64,000 bases of DNA. It comes from Allomuricauda sp. (GTDB lineage Bacteria > Bacteroidota > Bacteroidia > Flavobacteriales > Flavobacteriaceae). A model generated the notes under the pieces. The model searched no databases and was not told where the DNA came from. It worked only from the letters and a program-made list of their open reading frames with translations. The position numbers and the translations under genes were made by a program. Numbering within the stretch: position 1 is the first letter of the stretch; each line of letters opens with the position of its first letter. This document shows, one piece after another, positions 44,903 through 54,275 of the stretch. The stretch is taken from positions 1 through 64,000 of the forward strand of contig JASBTQ010000006.1 of NCBI GenBank assembly GCA_030148335.1, in the 5' to 3' direction.

Positions 44903-45856
44903 ATGTCGGACGTAGTTGCGGTTGAAAATCTCGTAAAAAAACACCAGGACCTAAGAAAAGAGATTGCCAAGGTCATCGTGGGCCAGGACAAAGTGATCGA
45001 ACAGATACTATTGTCCATTTATACCGGTGGACATTCCTTGTTGATCGGTGTCCCAGGACTGGCAAAGACCTTGATGGTCAACACCATCGCCCAAACCTTG
45101 GGGTTGGATTTCAAACGGATACAGTTTACCCCCGACCTTATGCCCAGTGATATATTGGGAAGCGAGGTATTGGACCAGAACCGAAACTTCAAGTTCATCA
45201 TGGGCCCCGTTTTTGGGAACATCATCTTGGCCGATGAGATCAACAGGACCCCGCCCAAGACCCAGGCCGCACTTTTGGAGGCCATGCAGGAAAGGGCCGT
45301 CACCATCGCCGGAAAACAACACAAACTCAATAGACCATACTTTGTATTGGCCACCCAAAACCCGATTGAACAGGAAGGGACCTATCCATTGCCAGAAGCG
45401 CAATTGGACCGGTTCATGTTTGCCATCGAGTTGAAATATCCCTCTATTGAAGAAGAGATCCAAGTGGTCAAAACCACCACAACGGATGAAGAGGTCCAAG
45501 TGAATACCCTTTTTAATGCGGACGAGATCATTGCTGTGCAGCATTTGATCAGACGCATTCCCATCCCCGACAATGTGGTCGACTATGCCGTGAGACTGGT
45601 CAACCGGACCCGGCCAGGTTTGGAAGGTTCATTGGATTTTGTCAACAATTATGTGGATTGGGGAGCAGGACCTAGGGCGTCACAGAACTTGGTGTTGGCA
45701 GCAAAGGCCCATGCGGCCATCCACGGGAAGTTTTCCCCTGACATTGAGGACATCAAGGCCGTGTCCACGGGAATCCTTCGTCACAGGATCCTAAAAAACT
45801 ACAAAGCGGAAGCAGAGGGCATTTCTGAGGAGAAAATAATCTCGGAATTGTTATAG
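44903..45856 (+). CDS. MoxR-family AAA+ ATPase
   Basis: A 317-residue MoxR ATPase with Walker A GVPGLAKTLM, Walker B ILADEINRTPPKTQ and the sensor/arginine-finger region PIEQEGTYPLPEAQLDRFM. MoxR proteins work with von Willebrand factor A partners as chaperones for complex maturation or envelope stress. Here the usual DUF58/VWA partners do not follow; it is preceded by the SurA-like gene after 4 nt and followed by aconitase. Placing it in the envelope-folding operon is inference from the spacing. Confidence 0.92.
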   Translation: MSDVVAVENLVKKHQDLRKEIAKVIVGQDKVIEQILLSIYTGGHSLLIGVPGLAKTLMVNTIAQTLGLDFKRIQFTPDLMPSDILGSEVLDQNRNFKFIMGPVFGNIILADEINRTPPKTQAALLEAMQERAVTIAGKQHKLNRPYFVLATQNPIEQEGTYPLPEAQLDRFMFAIELKYPSIEEEIQVVKTTTTDEEVQVNTLFNADEIIAVQHLIRRIPIPDNVVDYAVRLVNRTRPGLEGSLDFVNNYVDWGAGPRASQNLVLAAKAHAAIHGKFSPDIEDIKAVSTGILRHRILKNYKAEAEGISEEKIISELL

Positions 45857-45960
45857 ATATCAAATCTTCACCATTTATTTAGGTCGATTCTAATTCCGAA
45901 ATAGGCTGTATTTTAGTAAATTTACCAAATTACTAAAATCTTAAAAAACTCGATTGTATA

Positions 45961-48231
45961 ATGGCATTTGATATTGATATGATTAAGGGCGTCTACGCTT
46001 CCATGGGGGAACGCGTGGAAAAGGCCCGTGAATTGGTTGGAAAACCGTTGACCCTATCTGAGAAAATATTGTATTCGCATTTATGGGACGGGACACCCAC
46101 CAAAGAGTTTATCAGAGGGAAGGATTATGTTGATTTTGCACCGGATAGGGTAGCCTGTCAGGATGCAACCGCCCAAATGGCATTATTACAGTTCATGCAT
46201 GCTGGAAAGCCCAAGGTTGCCGTGCCCACAACCGTACACTGCGATCACTTGATCCAAGCAAAAGTAGGTGCCGAGGCCGATTTGAAAAGGGCCAACCAGA
46301 CCAGTAACGAGGTTTTTGATTTCTTGGAGTCCGTATCGAATAAATATGGGATCGGGTTCTGGAAACCCGGTGCAGGGATTATTCACCAAGTGGTCTTGGA
46401 AAACTACGCATTCCCAGGAGGAATGATGATCGGGACCGATTCCCATACCGTGAACGCAGGCGGTCTTGGAATGGTGGCCATCGGAGTAGGTGGGGCAGAT
46501 GCCGTGGACGTAATGTCAGGTATGGCTTGGGAATTGAAATTCCCCAAACTTATAGGTGTGAAGTTGACCGGTAAACTTTCCGGTTGGACCGCACCCAAGG
46601 ATGTGATCTTGAAAGTGGCCGATATTCTTACCGTAAAAGGAGGAACAGGTGCCATCATCGAATATTTTGGCGAAGGGGCCACTTCCATGTCATGTACAGG
46701 GAAAGGGACCATTTGTAATATGGGTGCCGAGGTGGGTGCCACTACTTCCACCTTCGGTTACGATGAATCCATGGACCGTTACCTAAGGGCCACCAACCGT
46801 GCCGATGTTGCCGATGCCGCTTTGGCGGTAAAACAACATTTGACCGCGGACCCAGAGGTGTATGCCAACCCGGAAAATTATTTTGACCAAGTCATCGAGA
46901 TTGACCTGGATACCTTGGAGCCCCACTTGAACGGACCTTTTACTCCAGATTTGGCCACTCCCATTTCCAAAATGGGTGAAGCAGCCAAGAAAAATGACTG
47001 GCCATTGAACGTTGAGGTAGGATTGATTGGGTCTTGTACCAACTCTTCCTACGAAGATATTTCAAGAGCTGCCTCTCTGGCCAAACAAGTGGCCGATAAA
47101 AATTTGAAGACCAAATCCCAGTTCACCATCACCCCTGGTTCCGAACAGGTGCGTTTCACCATTGAGCGGGACGGTTTCATCGATACATTCAATAATATCG
47201 GGGCCACTGTGTTTGCCAATGCCTGTGGGCCTTGCATCGGGATGTGGGACCGTTATGGCGATAAAGCTGCGGATGGACCAAGAAATACCATCGTTCACTC
47301 TTTCAACAGGAACTTTGCGAAAAGAGCCGATGGAAACCCCAATACCTTGGCCTTTGTAGGCTCACCCGAACTGGTCACGGCGATTGCCATTGCCGGTAGG
47401 TTGGACTTCAACCCCGTGACCGACAAGTTGATCAACGAGGATGGGGAAGAGGTGATGCTGGACGAACCAAGAGGATATGAACTTCCTCCAGAGGGCTTTG
47501 CTGTGGAAGATGCAGGCTACATCGCCCCTAAGGAAGATGGTAGCAGTGTTGAGGTGAAAGTTGCCCCAGATTCAGAGCGTTTGCAGCTTTTGGATCCTTT
47601 TGAGCCCATCACTCCCGCAAGTCTCAAGGGAATGAAACTATTGATCAAGGCCTTTGGCAAATGTACCACCGACCACATTTCCATGGCAGGACCATGGTTG
47701 CGCTTCAGGGGACATTTGGACAACATTGCCAATAACACCCTCATTGGTGCGGTCAACGCATTCAACAAAAAGACCAATTTTGTCAAGAACCAATTGACAG
47801 GTGAATACGGAGGCGTTCCTGATACACAGCGTGCCTACAAAAAGGCAGGTATCAAGACCCTGGTCGTGGGAGACCACAACTACGGGGAAGGTTCTTCAAG
47901 GGAACACGCGGCCATGCAACCAAGACATTTGGGCGTTGCTGCCGTATTGGTGAAATCCTTCGCCAGGATCCACGAGACCAACCTGAAAAAACAGGGAATG
48001 TTGGCCTTGACCTTTGCCAAGGAAAGCGACTACGACCTGATCCAAGAAGACGATACCTTCAATTTCTTGGACATTGACCAATTCGCTCCGGACAAACCAT
48101 TGACCATTGAAGTGGTCCATGCCGATGGCAGCAAGGACACTATCATTGCGAACCATTCCTACAATAATGCACAGATCAAGTGGTTCAATGAAGGCTCGGC
48201 ACTTAATTTGATCAAAAAGGAGAATGCTTAA
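45961..48231 (+). CDS. acn: Aconitate hydratase
   Basis: A 756-residue aconitase of the mitochondrial-like type, converting citrate to isocitrate in the TCA cycle. The 4Fe-4S cluster cysteines are in [10 protein letters not shown] and ACGPCIGMW, and the conserved [14 protein letters not shown] carries active-site residues. The C-terminal swivelling domain includes [14 protein letters not shown] with the catalytic Ser. Monocistronic: a 104-nt gap separates it from the MoxR gene and a strong terminator follows. Confidence 0.97.
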   Translation: MAFDIDMIKGVYASMGERVEKARELVGKPLTLSEKILYSHLWDGTPTKEFIRGKDYVDFAPDRVACQDATAQMALLQFMHAGKPKVAVPTTVHCDHLIQAKVGAEADLKRANQTSNEVFDFLESVSNKYGIGFWKPGAGIIHQVVLENYAFPGGMMIGTDSHTVNAGGLGMVAIGVGGADAVDVMSGMAWELKFPKLIGVKLTGKLSGWTAPKDVILKVADILTVKGGTGAIIEYFGEGATSMSCTGKGTICNMGAEVGATTSTFGYDESMDRYLRATNRADVADAALAVKQHLTADPEVYANPENYFDQVIEIDLDTLEPHLNGPFTPDLATPISKMGEAAKKNDWPLNVEVGLIGSCTNSSYEDISRAASLAKQVADKNLKTKSQFTITPGSEQVRFTIERDGFIDTFNNIGATVFANACGPCIGMWDRYGDKAADGPRNTIVHSFNRNFAKRADGNPNTLAFVGSPELVTAIAIAGRLDFNPVTDKLINEDGEEVMLDEPRGYELPPEGFAVEDAGYIAPKEDGSSVEVKVAPDSERLQLLDPFEPITPASLKGMKLLIKAFGKCTTDHISMAGPWLRFRGHLDNIANNTLIGAVNAFNKKTNFVKNQLTGEYGGVPDTQRAYKKAGIKTLVVGDHNYGEGSSREHAAMQPRHLGVAAVLVKSFARIHETNLKKQGMLALTFAKESDYDLIQEDDTFNFLDIDQFAPDKPLTIEVVHADGSKDTIIANHSYNNAQIKWFNEGSALNLIKKENA

Positions 48232-48252
48232 TTCTTTTTAAGATAATTCAAG

Positions 48253-48290
48253 AAAACTCCTGATATTGCCGAAGTATCAGGAGTTTTAAT
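48253..48290 (+). terminator. Terminator of the aconitase gene
   Basis: AAAACTCCTGATA (48253-48265) and TATCAGGAGTTTT (48275-48287) pair perfectly over 13 bp around a 9-nt loop, followed by a T-rich stretch. Confidence 0.9.
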
Positions 48291-48306
48291 TTTATACCCT
48301 AAGTGA

Positions 48307-48867
48307 ATGAAGATCAGTAAAAAGACCGTCCTCAACATTATATTGATTCTTGTTGTGCTCTCTTTTTTTGTTACCCCAATGGGACATTATGGCAAAATTT
48401 TGCTCAATAGGGCGTTTTCCTTTTCCCCATCTTTGATCGAGAAAGCCGAAAGAAAACAGATCACCGATTACGATTGGAGGTTGAAGGATGCAGATTGGAA
48501 CTTTTTCAATTTTGAAAGGTCCAAGGGCAATGTGGTCTTCATCAACCTATGGGCCTCTTGGAAACTGCCTTCGGAAGCCGAACTTGCCAGTGTCCAGGAA
48601 CTCTATGACAAGTACAAGGGCAAGATGGACTTCTACATCATTACCAACGAGAACAGGCCTCCCGTAGAAGAATTTATGGAAAAGCACGGGTTCACCTTTC
48701 CCGTGACCTACTTGATCATTGGGGACAAGATGCCCATAGATGCCAATGAAGTACCTTCTTCTTATTTGATCGACAAGTCAGGGAACATTGTGGTCCATGA
48801 AAAGGGCATTTCAGATTGGAGTACCAACAAGGTGTACAAGTTATTGGATGGATTGATCGCTGAATAA
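48307..48867 (+). CDS. TlpA-like thioredoxin-fold membrane protein lacking the redox cysteines
   Basis: A 186-residue membrane-anchored protein: one N-terminal helix (TVLNIILILVVLSFFVTPMG), then a thioredoxin-fold domain facing the periplasm. Where TlpA proteins carry WCxxC, this sequence reads NLWASWKLPSEAEL, so both cysteines are gone (Lys and Ser); the later cis-Pro region is kept (PSSYLIDKSGNIVV). The next gene, 6 nt downstream, is its closest relative and has the normal motif. It cannot do thiol-disulfide chemistry but could bind or scaffold substrates. Confidence 0.9.
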   Translation: MKISKKTVLNIILILVVLSFFVTPMGHYGKILLNRAFSFSPSLIEKAERKQITDYDWRLKDADWNFFNFERSKGNVVFINLWASWKLPSEAELASVQELYDKYKGKMDFYIITNENRPPVEEFMEKHGFTFPVTYLIIGDKMPIDANEVPSSYLIDKSGNIVVHEKGISDWSTNKVYKLLDGLIAE

Positions 48868-48873
48868 TCTACA

Positions 48874-49440
48874 ATGAAACTTTCCAAGGAGCAAATCAGC
48901 AATGCGATATGGATATTGGCCATAGTGCTCATCCTTTTTACCCCTGTGGGGTTCCACCTTCGGGTATGGGTCAACAAGGTCATTGCAGCGACCCTAAGCG
49001 CGGATGTTGTAGAAGATGATGAGCAGATCACGCTTGAAGATTACCATTGGAACTTGGTGGATCTTGAAGGCAAACGAACCGATTTTCAATCTACAAAAGG
49101 GAAAGTAGTAGTGATGAACGTGTGGGCGACCTGGTGTCCGCCCTGTGTGGCCGAGTTGCCAAGTTTTGTAAAGCTGTACGGGGATTATAAGGACAAGGTG
49201 GTCTTTGCTTTTGTTGCCAATGATGAAAAAGCCAAGGTGGAAGCATTTCTGGAGAAAAAAGGATACGAACTGCCTGTCTATTTTCAGGCATCCGAAGCGC
49301 CACAAGAATTGATGAGAAGTACCATTCCAGTTACTTACATCATCAGCAAATCCGGAAAAATTGTGGTGGATGAAGAGGGTGCGGCCAACTGGAATTCAGA
49401 ACGGACCCGTAGGCTGTTGGACGAGCTGATTGCTGAATAA
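48874..49440 (+). CDS. TlpA-family thioredoxin-like protein, membrane anchored
   Basis: A 188-residue protein with an N-terminal membrane helix (ISNAIWILAIVLILFTPVGF) and a periplasmic thioredoxin domain holding a full redox motif VWATWCPPCVAELP, the cis-Pro phrase STIPVTYIISKSG and the closing helix. It reduces or oxidises periplasmic thiols, as in cytochrome c maturation or general disulfide turnover. It is a tandem paralog of the preceding cysteine-less gene. Its stop is followed 1 nt later by the stop of the convergent crtZ, so the two transcription units nearly touch. Confidence 0.92.
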   Translation: MKLSKEQISNAIWILAIVLILFTPVGFHLRVWVNKVIAATLSADVVEDDEQITLEDYHWNLVDLEGKRTDFQSTKGKVVVMNVWATWCPPCVAELPSFVKLYGDYKDKVVFAFVANDEKAKVEAFLEKKGYELPVYFQASEAPQELMRSTIPVTYIISKSGKIVVDEEGAANWNSERTRRLLDELIAE

Positions 49441-49441
49441 G

Positions 49442-49894
49442 TTACTGCTTCTTAAAGTATTTGAAGGGGACGACCAGCATCCCAAAGCATTCCCCATCTT
49501 CTTTGCCCAGATGCTTGTGGTGCATTTTGTGGGCCCTTCTTACACCTCTTGCATACCAATTGTTGGCGTTTCTGAAAATTTTGAACCGTTGGTGGATAAA
49601 GATATCGTGCACCATAAAATACGCAATGCCATAGGCCAAGATACCAAATCCCAATGGCCAGCCATACCAGAACGAAGTGGTGCTTCCCAGATAGAAAAGT
49701 GTCATGCTCACCGCGGCATAGAAGAGGAAAAAAGCATCGTTTCGCTCGAACCAGGAATCGTGGTCCTTTTTGTGATGGTCTTTATGAAGGCTCCACAAGA
49801 AACCGTGCATCACATATTTATGGGTGAACCACGCCATGAACTCCATAAAACTGAAGGTTGCCAAAAAAATGAGTATCCAGAGGGCTATTTTCAT
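49442..49894 (-). CDS. crtZ: Beta-carotene hydroxylase CrtZ
   Basis: A 150-residue membrane di-iron hydroxylase adding hydroxyl groups to the beta-ionone rings, normally making zeaxanthin. Histidine clusters typical of the family are seen in FTHKYVMHG, HKDHHKKDH, HDIFIHQR and AHKMHHKH. It overlaps crtB by 4 nt and is the last gene of the crt operon. No separate crtY cyclase lies in the operon, so cyclisation must be encoded elsewhere. Confidence 0.95.
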   Translation of the reverse strand: MKIALWILIFLATFSFMEFMAWFTHKYVMHGFLWSLHKDHHKKDHDSWFERNDAFFLFYAAVSMTLFYLGSTTSFWYGWPLGFGILAYGIAYFMVHDIFIHQRFKIFRNANNWYARGVRRAHKMHHKHLGKEDGECFGMLVVPFKYFKKQ

Positions 49895-50733
49895 TGTACC
49901 ATTTGTAGTTTATAATTGAGGTAAGAATGCGCCAATAGCCCGAATTTTTGATAGTTGGGTACGCGGATGCGAGAATTTTTGATTTCCAGTGGGGGAGTAC
50001 CCTGTAGTTTTTGGAGCAGTTTTTTGTAATAGCGGTAAGCCGTATAAACCCCAAATTTGGCTTGCTCAGGTAATTTGGTAATACCGGAATAACCAAGGGC
50101 GAAATCTGCCTTGATCTCGTTCACGATGCGTTTCTTGGATAGTTCATCCAGCTCCAACAAGTTGGTGTTGGGGAAATAGGTGCGGTTCAGGTCTTCATAG
50201 TCGGCTTTCAGGTCCCGCAAAAAGTTCACTTTTTGGAAAGCGGATCCCAAGGCCATTGCAGATTCTTTGAGTTCTTCATATTTTTCCTTGTCCCCATTGA
50301 CAAAGACGCAGAGGCACATCAGACCCACGACATCTGCGGAACCATAGATGTACTTTCGGTATTCGTCAAAAGTTTCATATGTTTTTTTGGTAAGGTCCAT
50401 GCGCATGCTCTCCATGAAAGACTCCACCAAGTGATGGGGAATATCGTATTTGTGATAGGTGTGTTGGAACGAGTTCAGGATCGGGTTGAGGCTGATCTTG
50501 CTCTGGAGGGCCTCTTCCATATCCTTTTCAAAGGCATGGAAAAGCTTCTCCTTGTCGTAGCCGTGGAAGGTATCCACAATTTCGTCCGCAAACCGCACAA
50601 AACCATAAATGTTGTAGATATCCGAACGGATGGATGGGGCCAACATTTTGGTGGCAAGTGCAAAGGAGGTACTGTAGGACTTCGTCACAATTTTGCTACA
50701 GTGGTACGAGACATCATCAAAAATAGTTTTCAT
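49891..50733 (-). CDS. crtB: Phytoene synthase CrtB
   Basis: A 280-residue squalene/phytoene synthase that condenses two geranylgeranyl diphosphates. The first aspartate-rich motif is RFADEIVDTFHGYD and the second is LKADYEDLNRTYFP. It overlaps crtI (upstream) and crtZ (downstream) by 4 nt each, which enforces coupled translation in the order crtI-crtB-crtZ. Confidence 0.95.
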   Translation of the reverse strand: MKTIFDDVSYHCSKIVTKSYSTSFALATKMLAPSIRSDIYNIYGFVRFADEIVDTFHGYDKEKLFHAFEKDMEEALQSKISLNPILNSFQHTYHKYDIPHHLVESFMESMRMDLTKKTYETFDEYRKYIYGSADVVGLMCLCVFVNGDKEKYEELKESAMALGSAFQKVNFLRDLKADYEDLNRTYFPNTNLLELDELSKKRIVNEIKADFALGYSGITKLPEQAKFGVYTAYRYYKKLLQKLQGTPPLEIKNSRIRVPNYQKFGLLAHSYLNYKLQMVQ

Positions 50734-52190
50734 TTTTTTACATCTTTAGTGATTAGATCGGCCACCAATTTTCCAGAGATCAAGGATGGTGGTACCCCTG
50801 GTCCCGGCACGGTGAGCTGACCGGTAAAGAACAGGTTCTTTACCTTACTACTTTTGAGGTTAGGTCTTAAAAAAGCGGTCTGTTTCAATGTATTTGCCAA
50901 GCCATATGCATTTCCTTTATAGGAATTGTACTGCTCCACAAAATCGTTTATACAGAAACTCTGCTTAAATATAATGGTATTTTTTATCTGTTGATGGGTC
51001 AATCGTTCAAAACGGTCCATCACAATGTCAAAATATTGCTCCCTCAACTGAGGTGTGTCCTCCAAGCCGGGAGCAATCGGAACCAAGAAAAATCCGGTTT
51101 CACAACCTTTGGGTGCCATGGATGCATCAGTTACCGAGGGGAAATTGGCATAGAACAAGGGATTGCTGGGCCATTGCGGATCATCGTAGATTTCCTGGGC
51201 GTGCCTTTCAAAATCGGTATCGAAGAAAAGATTGTGGTGCTCTACGTTCTTCAACCTTTGGTTGAAACCGATATAGAACAACAGGGAAGAAGGGGCGTAG
51301 GTCTTTTTTGCCCAATATTCCTCGGAGTATTGTCTGTATTTTTTGTCCAACAAGGTTTCGGAATGATAGTAGTCCGCACCGCTGACCACATAATCAGCCA
51401 AATGGTTCTTTCCTTGGCTCCGAATCCCGATGACCTCCCCATCGGATACCAAAATATGGGTAGCGGGACTGTTGGTGTGGATTTTCACCCCAAGCTCTTC
51501 CGCCAAACTTTTCATAGCCTTAATGATTTCGTACATGCCCCCTTTGGGGTGCCATGTGCCCAAACCAAAATCGGCAAAGTTCATAAAACTGTAAAAAGAA
51601 GGTGTATTGCTGGGTTTTGCCCCCAAAAAGAGCACGGGAAATTCCAAAGTGGAAACGAGCTTTTGGTTTTTGAACCTCTTGCGGACCTCTTGGCTGATGG
51701 TCTTGAAAAACTGGTCCACGCGCAGGACCGTTTCCTTGGTGACCAGTTCCAAGGGGGAGAGGCCTGGTCGGAGCACCACTTTGTTGATGGCAATGTCATA
51801 ATTCTCCTGGGCCTGACCAATGAACTGTCGGAGAGGGCCACTGCTTCCGGGTTCAATCCGTTCAAATTCCTCACAAATGGTTTCCATGCAGTCCCCAATG
51901 GTAAGGGTGTCGTCCTCAAAAAATATTTTATAGGCAGGGTTCAACTTGTCCAACTGGTAGTAATCGGCAGTGGTCTTTCCAAAGTCCCCGAAAAACTTTT
52001 CAAAAATATCTGGCATCCAATACCAACTTGGACCGATGTCAAAAGTAAAACCATCCTTCACCAATTGTCTGGCCCTTCCTCCGACCGTATCGTTTTTTTC
52101 AAAGATTTCCACTTCAAATCCGGCCTTGGCCAAATAGCAGGAAGCGGACAGGGAGGAGAAACCGGAACCTATGACAATTGCTTTTTTCAT
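50730..52190 (-). CDS. crtI: Phytoene desaturase CrtI
   Basis: A 486-residue FAD-dependent desaturase converting phytoene to lycopene. The dinucleotide-binding motif is at the N terminus (AIVIGSGFSSLSASCYLAKA, then DTVGGRARQL) and the family-typical C terminus includes LFFTGQLTVPGPGVPPSL. It starts 4 nt inside the regulator gene (ATGA overlap), so it is translated right after the regulator. Confidence 0.96.
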   Translation of the reverse strand: MKKAIVIGSGFSSLSASCYLAKAGFEVEIFEKNDTVGGRARQLVKDGFTFDIGPSWYWMPDIFEKFFGDFGKTTADYYQLDKLNPAYKIFFEDDTLTIGDCMETICEEFERIEPGSSGPLRQFIGQAQENYDIAINKVVLRPGLSPLELVTKETVLRVDQFFKTISQEVRKRFKNQKLVSTLEFPVLFLGAKPSNTPSFYSFMNFADFGLGTWHPKGGMYEIIKAMKSLAEELGVKIHTNSPATHILVSDGEVIGIRSQGKNHLADYVVSGADYYHSETLLDKKYRQYSEEYWAKKTYAPSSLLFYIGFNQRLKNVEHHNLFFDTDFERHAQEIYDDPQWPSNPLFYANFPSVTDASMAPKGCETGFFLVPIAPGLEDTPQLREQYFDIVMDRFERLTHQQIKNTIIFKQSFCINDFVEQYNSYKGNAYGLANTLKQTAFLRPNLKSSKVKNLFFTGQLTVPGPGVPPSLISGKLVADLITKDVKK

Positions 52191-53095
52191 TTGGGTTCCA
52201 GGAATTCTATGAGGTGTTCAATGGAGTTGAAGAGTTTTACCGTATCGGGAAGTCCCTCTTTGTTGATATGCTGTATCTGATTGCCCAAAACATAAAGTTT
52301 GGAGGCAGGGGACATTTCCAATACTTCGTTGAACCTTTTCAGATAATCGTTCAGGTCTTGCTGGGTGGGGGCAACAGTGAAATAGGAAATGAAACGGATG
52401 TTGTTGTAATACTTGAGCAGGTCCACCAAGTTTTCAATGGGCATGGTCTGGCCCAGATAAATGGTCTTATAGCCACGCAATGCAATCTGATAGTTGATGT
52501 ACAACAACCCTATCTCATGGATTTCATTTTCGGGGAGGAACAGTACATACACCTTGTCTTTTTTCGTCGGCTCCTCGATTTGGAGCTGCTCGGTATGGAT
52601 GTAGATTTTCTGTTTGATCAGATTGGAAATGAAATGTTCATGTGCCGGGCTGATGGTATTTGTCTGCCACAGGAGGCCCAATTCGTTCAGAAGGGGGATG
52701 AAAACCTTCTTGAAAATATCGGTAAAGGTCTTGCCTTCCATCAGATTGTTGTAGGTCTTCAGGAAAAGCGACTGGTCAAAGTTGAGCATGGCCAGTTTAA
52801 GGGAATTGAGCGCATGGCTCTTTTCACTGTTCTTGGCCACAATTTCCTTGACCAGGGCTGGTATCTTGGAATCATCCAACTTGGCGATCTTGGATATTTT
52901 GTAGCCGTTGTTGTAGAGTAGGGTAACGTTCAGCAGTTTTTGCAGGCTGGCAATACTGTATGTCCTGATGTTGGTATCGGTCCTTTCCGGATCAAAAAGG
53001 TTGTACCTCTTTTCCCAGATACGGATGGTATGGGCCTTTATACCAGAAAGGTTTTCCATATCCCGAATACTGAAGGAGTTTTTTACATTGTTCAT
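52187..53095 (-). CDS. MerR-family regulator with B12-binding domain (CarH-like)
   Basis: A 302-residue regulator. The N-terminal MerR winged helix (FSIRDMENLSGIKAHTIRIW, EKRYNLFDPERTDTNIRTY) is followed by a helical bundle and a Rossmann-like cobalamin-binding domain. In CarH proteins the photoreceptor signature is Trp-x9-Glu-His plus [DE]xHxxG; here both are present as WQTNTISPAHEH and NEIHEIG, so the lower axial His and upper-face Trp are conserved. CarH represses crt genes in the dark and releases DNA when light breaks adenosylcobalamin. Leading the crt operon, it is probably a light/B12 switch of pigment synthesis. The start at 53095 leaves a short leader. Confidence 0.9.
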   Translation of the reverse strand: MNNVKNSFSIRDMENLSGIKAHTIRIWEKRYNLFDPERTDTNIRTYSIASLQKLLNVTLLYNNGYKISKIAKLDDSKIPALVKEIVAKNSEKSHALNSLKLAMLNFDQSLFLKTYNNLMEGKTFTDIFKKVFIPLLNELGLLWQTNTISPAHEHFISNLIKQKIYIHTEQLQIEEPTKKDKVYVLFLPENEIHEIGLLYINYQIALRGYKTIYLGQTMPIENLVDLLKYYNNIRFISYFTVAPTQQDLNDYLKRFNEVLEMSPASKLYVLGNQIQHINKEGLPDTVKLFNSIEHLIEFLEPK

Positions 53096-53104
53096 ACTTT
53101 TAAA

Positions 53105-53124
53105 GTAAACGTTAAACAAATTTA
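53105..53124 (-). promoter_or_regulatory. Promoter and possible operator of the carotenoid operon
   Basis: On the minus strand a perfect -7 box TAAATTTG (53117-53124) is directly followed by GTTTA-N2-GTTTA (53106-53117), a short direct repeat across the expected transcription start. CarH-type regulators often bind tandem direct repeats, so this is a plausible auto-operator. The -33 TTG is 15 nt away, somewhat short. Confidence 0.45.
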
Positions 53125-53243
53125 CAATTAAAACAATGCCAACCTATTATTTTATCATAAATTTTGGATTCTTGCTTGGCAATATGGGCAGTAATATGGA
53201 AAATAGATCCGACATTTTTCGGTAGTTGAGGTCCAAAAAAGAA

Positions 53244-53267
53244 AAAACCGCAAGAGATTGCGGTTTT
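53244..53267 (-). terminator. Terminator after the tRNA-Leu gene
   Basis: AAAACCGCAA (53244-53253) and TTGCGGTTTT (53258-53267) pair perfectly over 10 bp; on the minus strand TTTTTTCTTTTTT follows. Confidence 0.9.
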
Positions 53268-53273
53268 CTTTAG

Positions 53274-53357
53274 TGCCCACGACTGGATTCGAACCAGCAC
53301 GTCCTTACGAACACCACCCCCTCAAGATGGCGTGTCTACCAATTTCACCACGTGGGC
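53274..53357 (-). tRNA. tRNA-Leu (anticodon GAG)
   Basis: An 84-nt tRNA on the minus strand. The 7-bp acceptor (GCCCACG / CGTGGGC), the D arm (GTGAAATTGGTAGACAC), the anticodon stem CCATC/GGTGG with loop TTGAGGG (anticodon GAG, codons CUC and CUU), a long variable arm and the T arm (CTGGTTCGAATCCAG) all fit. The 3' CCA is not encoded. It is an isolated gene with its own terminator. Confidence 0.95.
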
Positions 53358-53575
53358 GGTTGAAATTTTGGTTTGCAAATATAATCGTTTTGAACAAATC
53401 GGTACAATGCAAACCTTGTTTTTCTGGCTATTTGTAAAGTATTAAAAATTAAGGCGGCATGTCAGCGTGTGTGTAAAGGAAGTTTGAAATACGACCAATA
53501 TTTAGTATATTGATTGGGTTACACAAAATCCGAGTAAAGTTTACAATATCATAATCTCTGGCCTCTTCTATTTTT

Positions 53576-54154
53576 ATGAAATTTGTATCCAATAATAAGT
53601 ACTCCAACGATAAGGCCACTCCGGAAAAGCTAGCCAAGATGATCAACCAATCTGATAGGAACGCATTCAACTCTCTATTTGGGATGCTTTGGGAGCCCAT
53701 GTACACGTATGCATCATCTTTGGTCATGAACGATTCCACCGCCAAGGATTTGGTACAGGAAGTTTGGATCGATTATTGGCAACGGAGGGAAACCATTGAA
53801 GTCCAAAATATCAAATCATATCTTTTCAAGGCCATCCGCTACAAATGCTACAATGCCCTCAGGGACATGAAATTCAACAAAATCCAAATAGAGGTGGCCC
53901 ATTCCGTCTATATCGATTCCGAAGTGGAAATGGAAGCCGACCTGGCAGATCTGTCCAAACGCATCGATGAAACCATTTCCAGCTTGCCCAAAAGATGTCA
54001 GGAAGTTTTCATACTGAGCCGTGTGAACCATATCAACAACAAAGAGATTGCCGAGAAATTGAACATATCCCAGCGCTCAGTGGAAAACCAAATATCATTT
54101 GCCCTCCGCAGACTTCGCAAAGAACTCTCCACTGTTAAGGCATTGTTTTTTTAA
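53576..54154 (+). CDS. RNA polymerase sigma-70 factor, ECF (FecI-like)
   Basis: A 192-residue FecI-type ECF sigma factor. Region 2: RNAFNSLFGMLWEPMYTYAS, DLVQEVWIDYWQRRE, NIKSYLFKAIRYKCYN; region 4: SLPKRCQEVFILSRVNHI, NKEIAEKLNISQRSVENQIS. It is followed after 121 nt by a FecR-type anti-sigma and then SusC, the usual cell-surface-signalling order in Bacteroidota. It would direct transcription of the susCD-phosphatase genes upon signal. Confidence 0.93.
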   Translation: MKFVSNNKYSNDKATPEKLAKMINQSDRNAFNSLFGMLWEPMYTYASSLVMNDSTAKDLVQEVWIDYWQRRETIEVQNIKSYLFKAIRYKCYNALRDMKFNKIQIEVAHSVYIDSEVEMEADLADLSKRIDETISSLPKRCQEVFILSRVNHINNKEIAEKLNISQRSVENQISFALRRLRKELSTVKALFF

Positions 54155-54275
54155 ATCCCCCTCTTTTTTCCTAAAGGTTAACAGCACCCTTGGAAGTTTA
54201 AATAAACATTAAAACCCAATGAATGTGTGTGCGTGATGGTGCGTCTATGGTACTTATATGTGAAATGGACACACA

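Noticed and set aside
50991..52280. 429-codon plus-strand frame over crtI
   Set aside because: crtI has all family motifs and the operon overlaps; the opposite frame shows no coherent domain.
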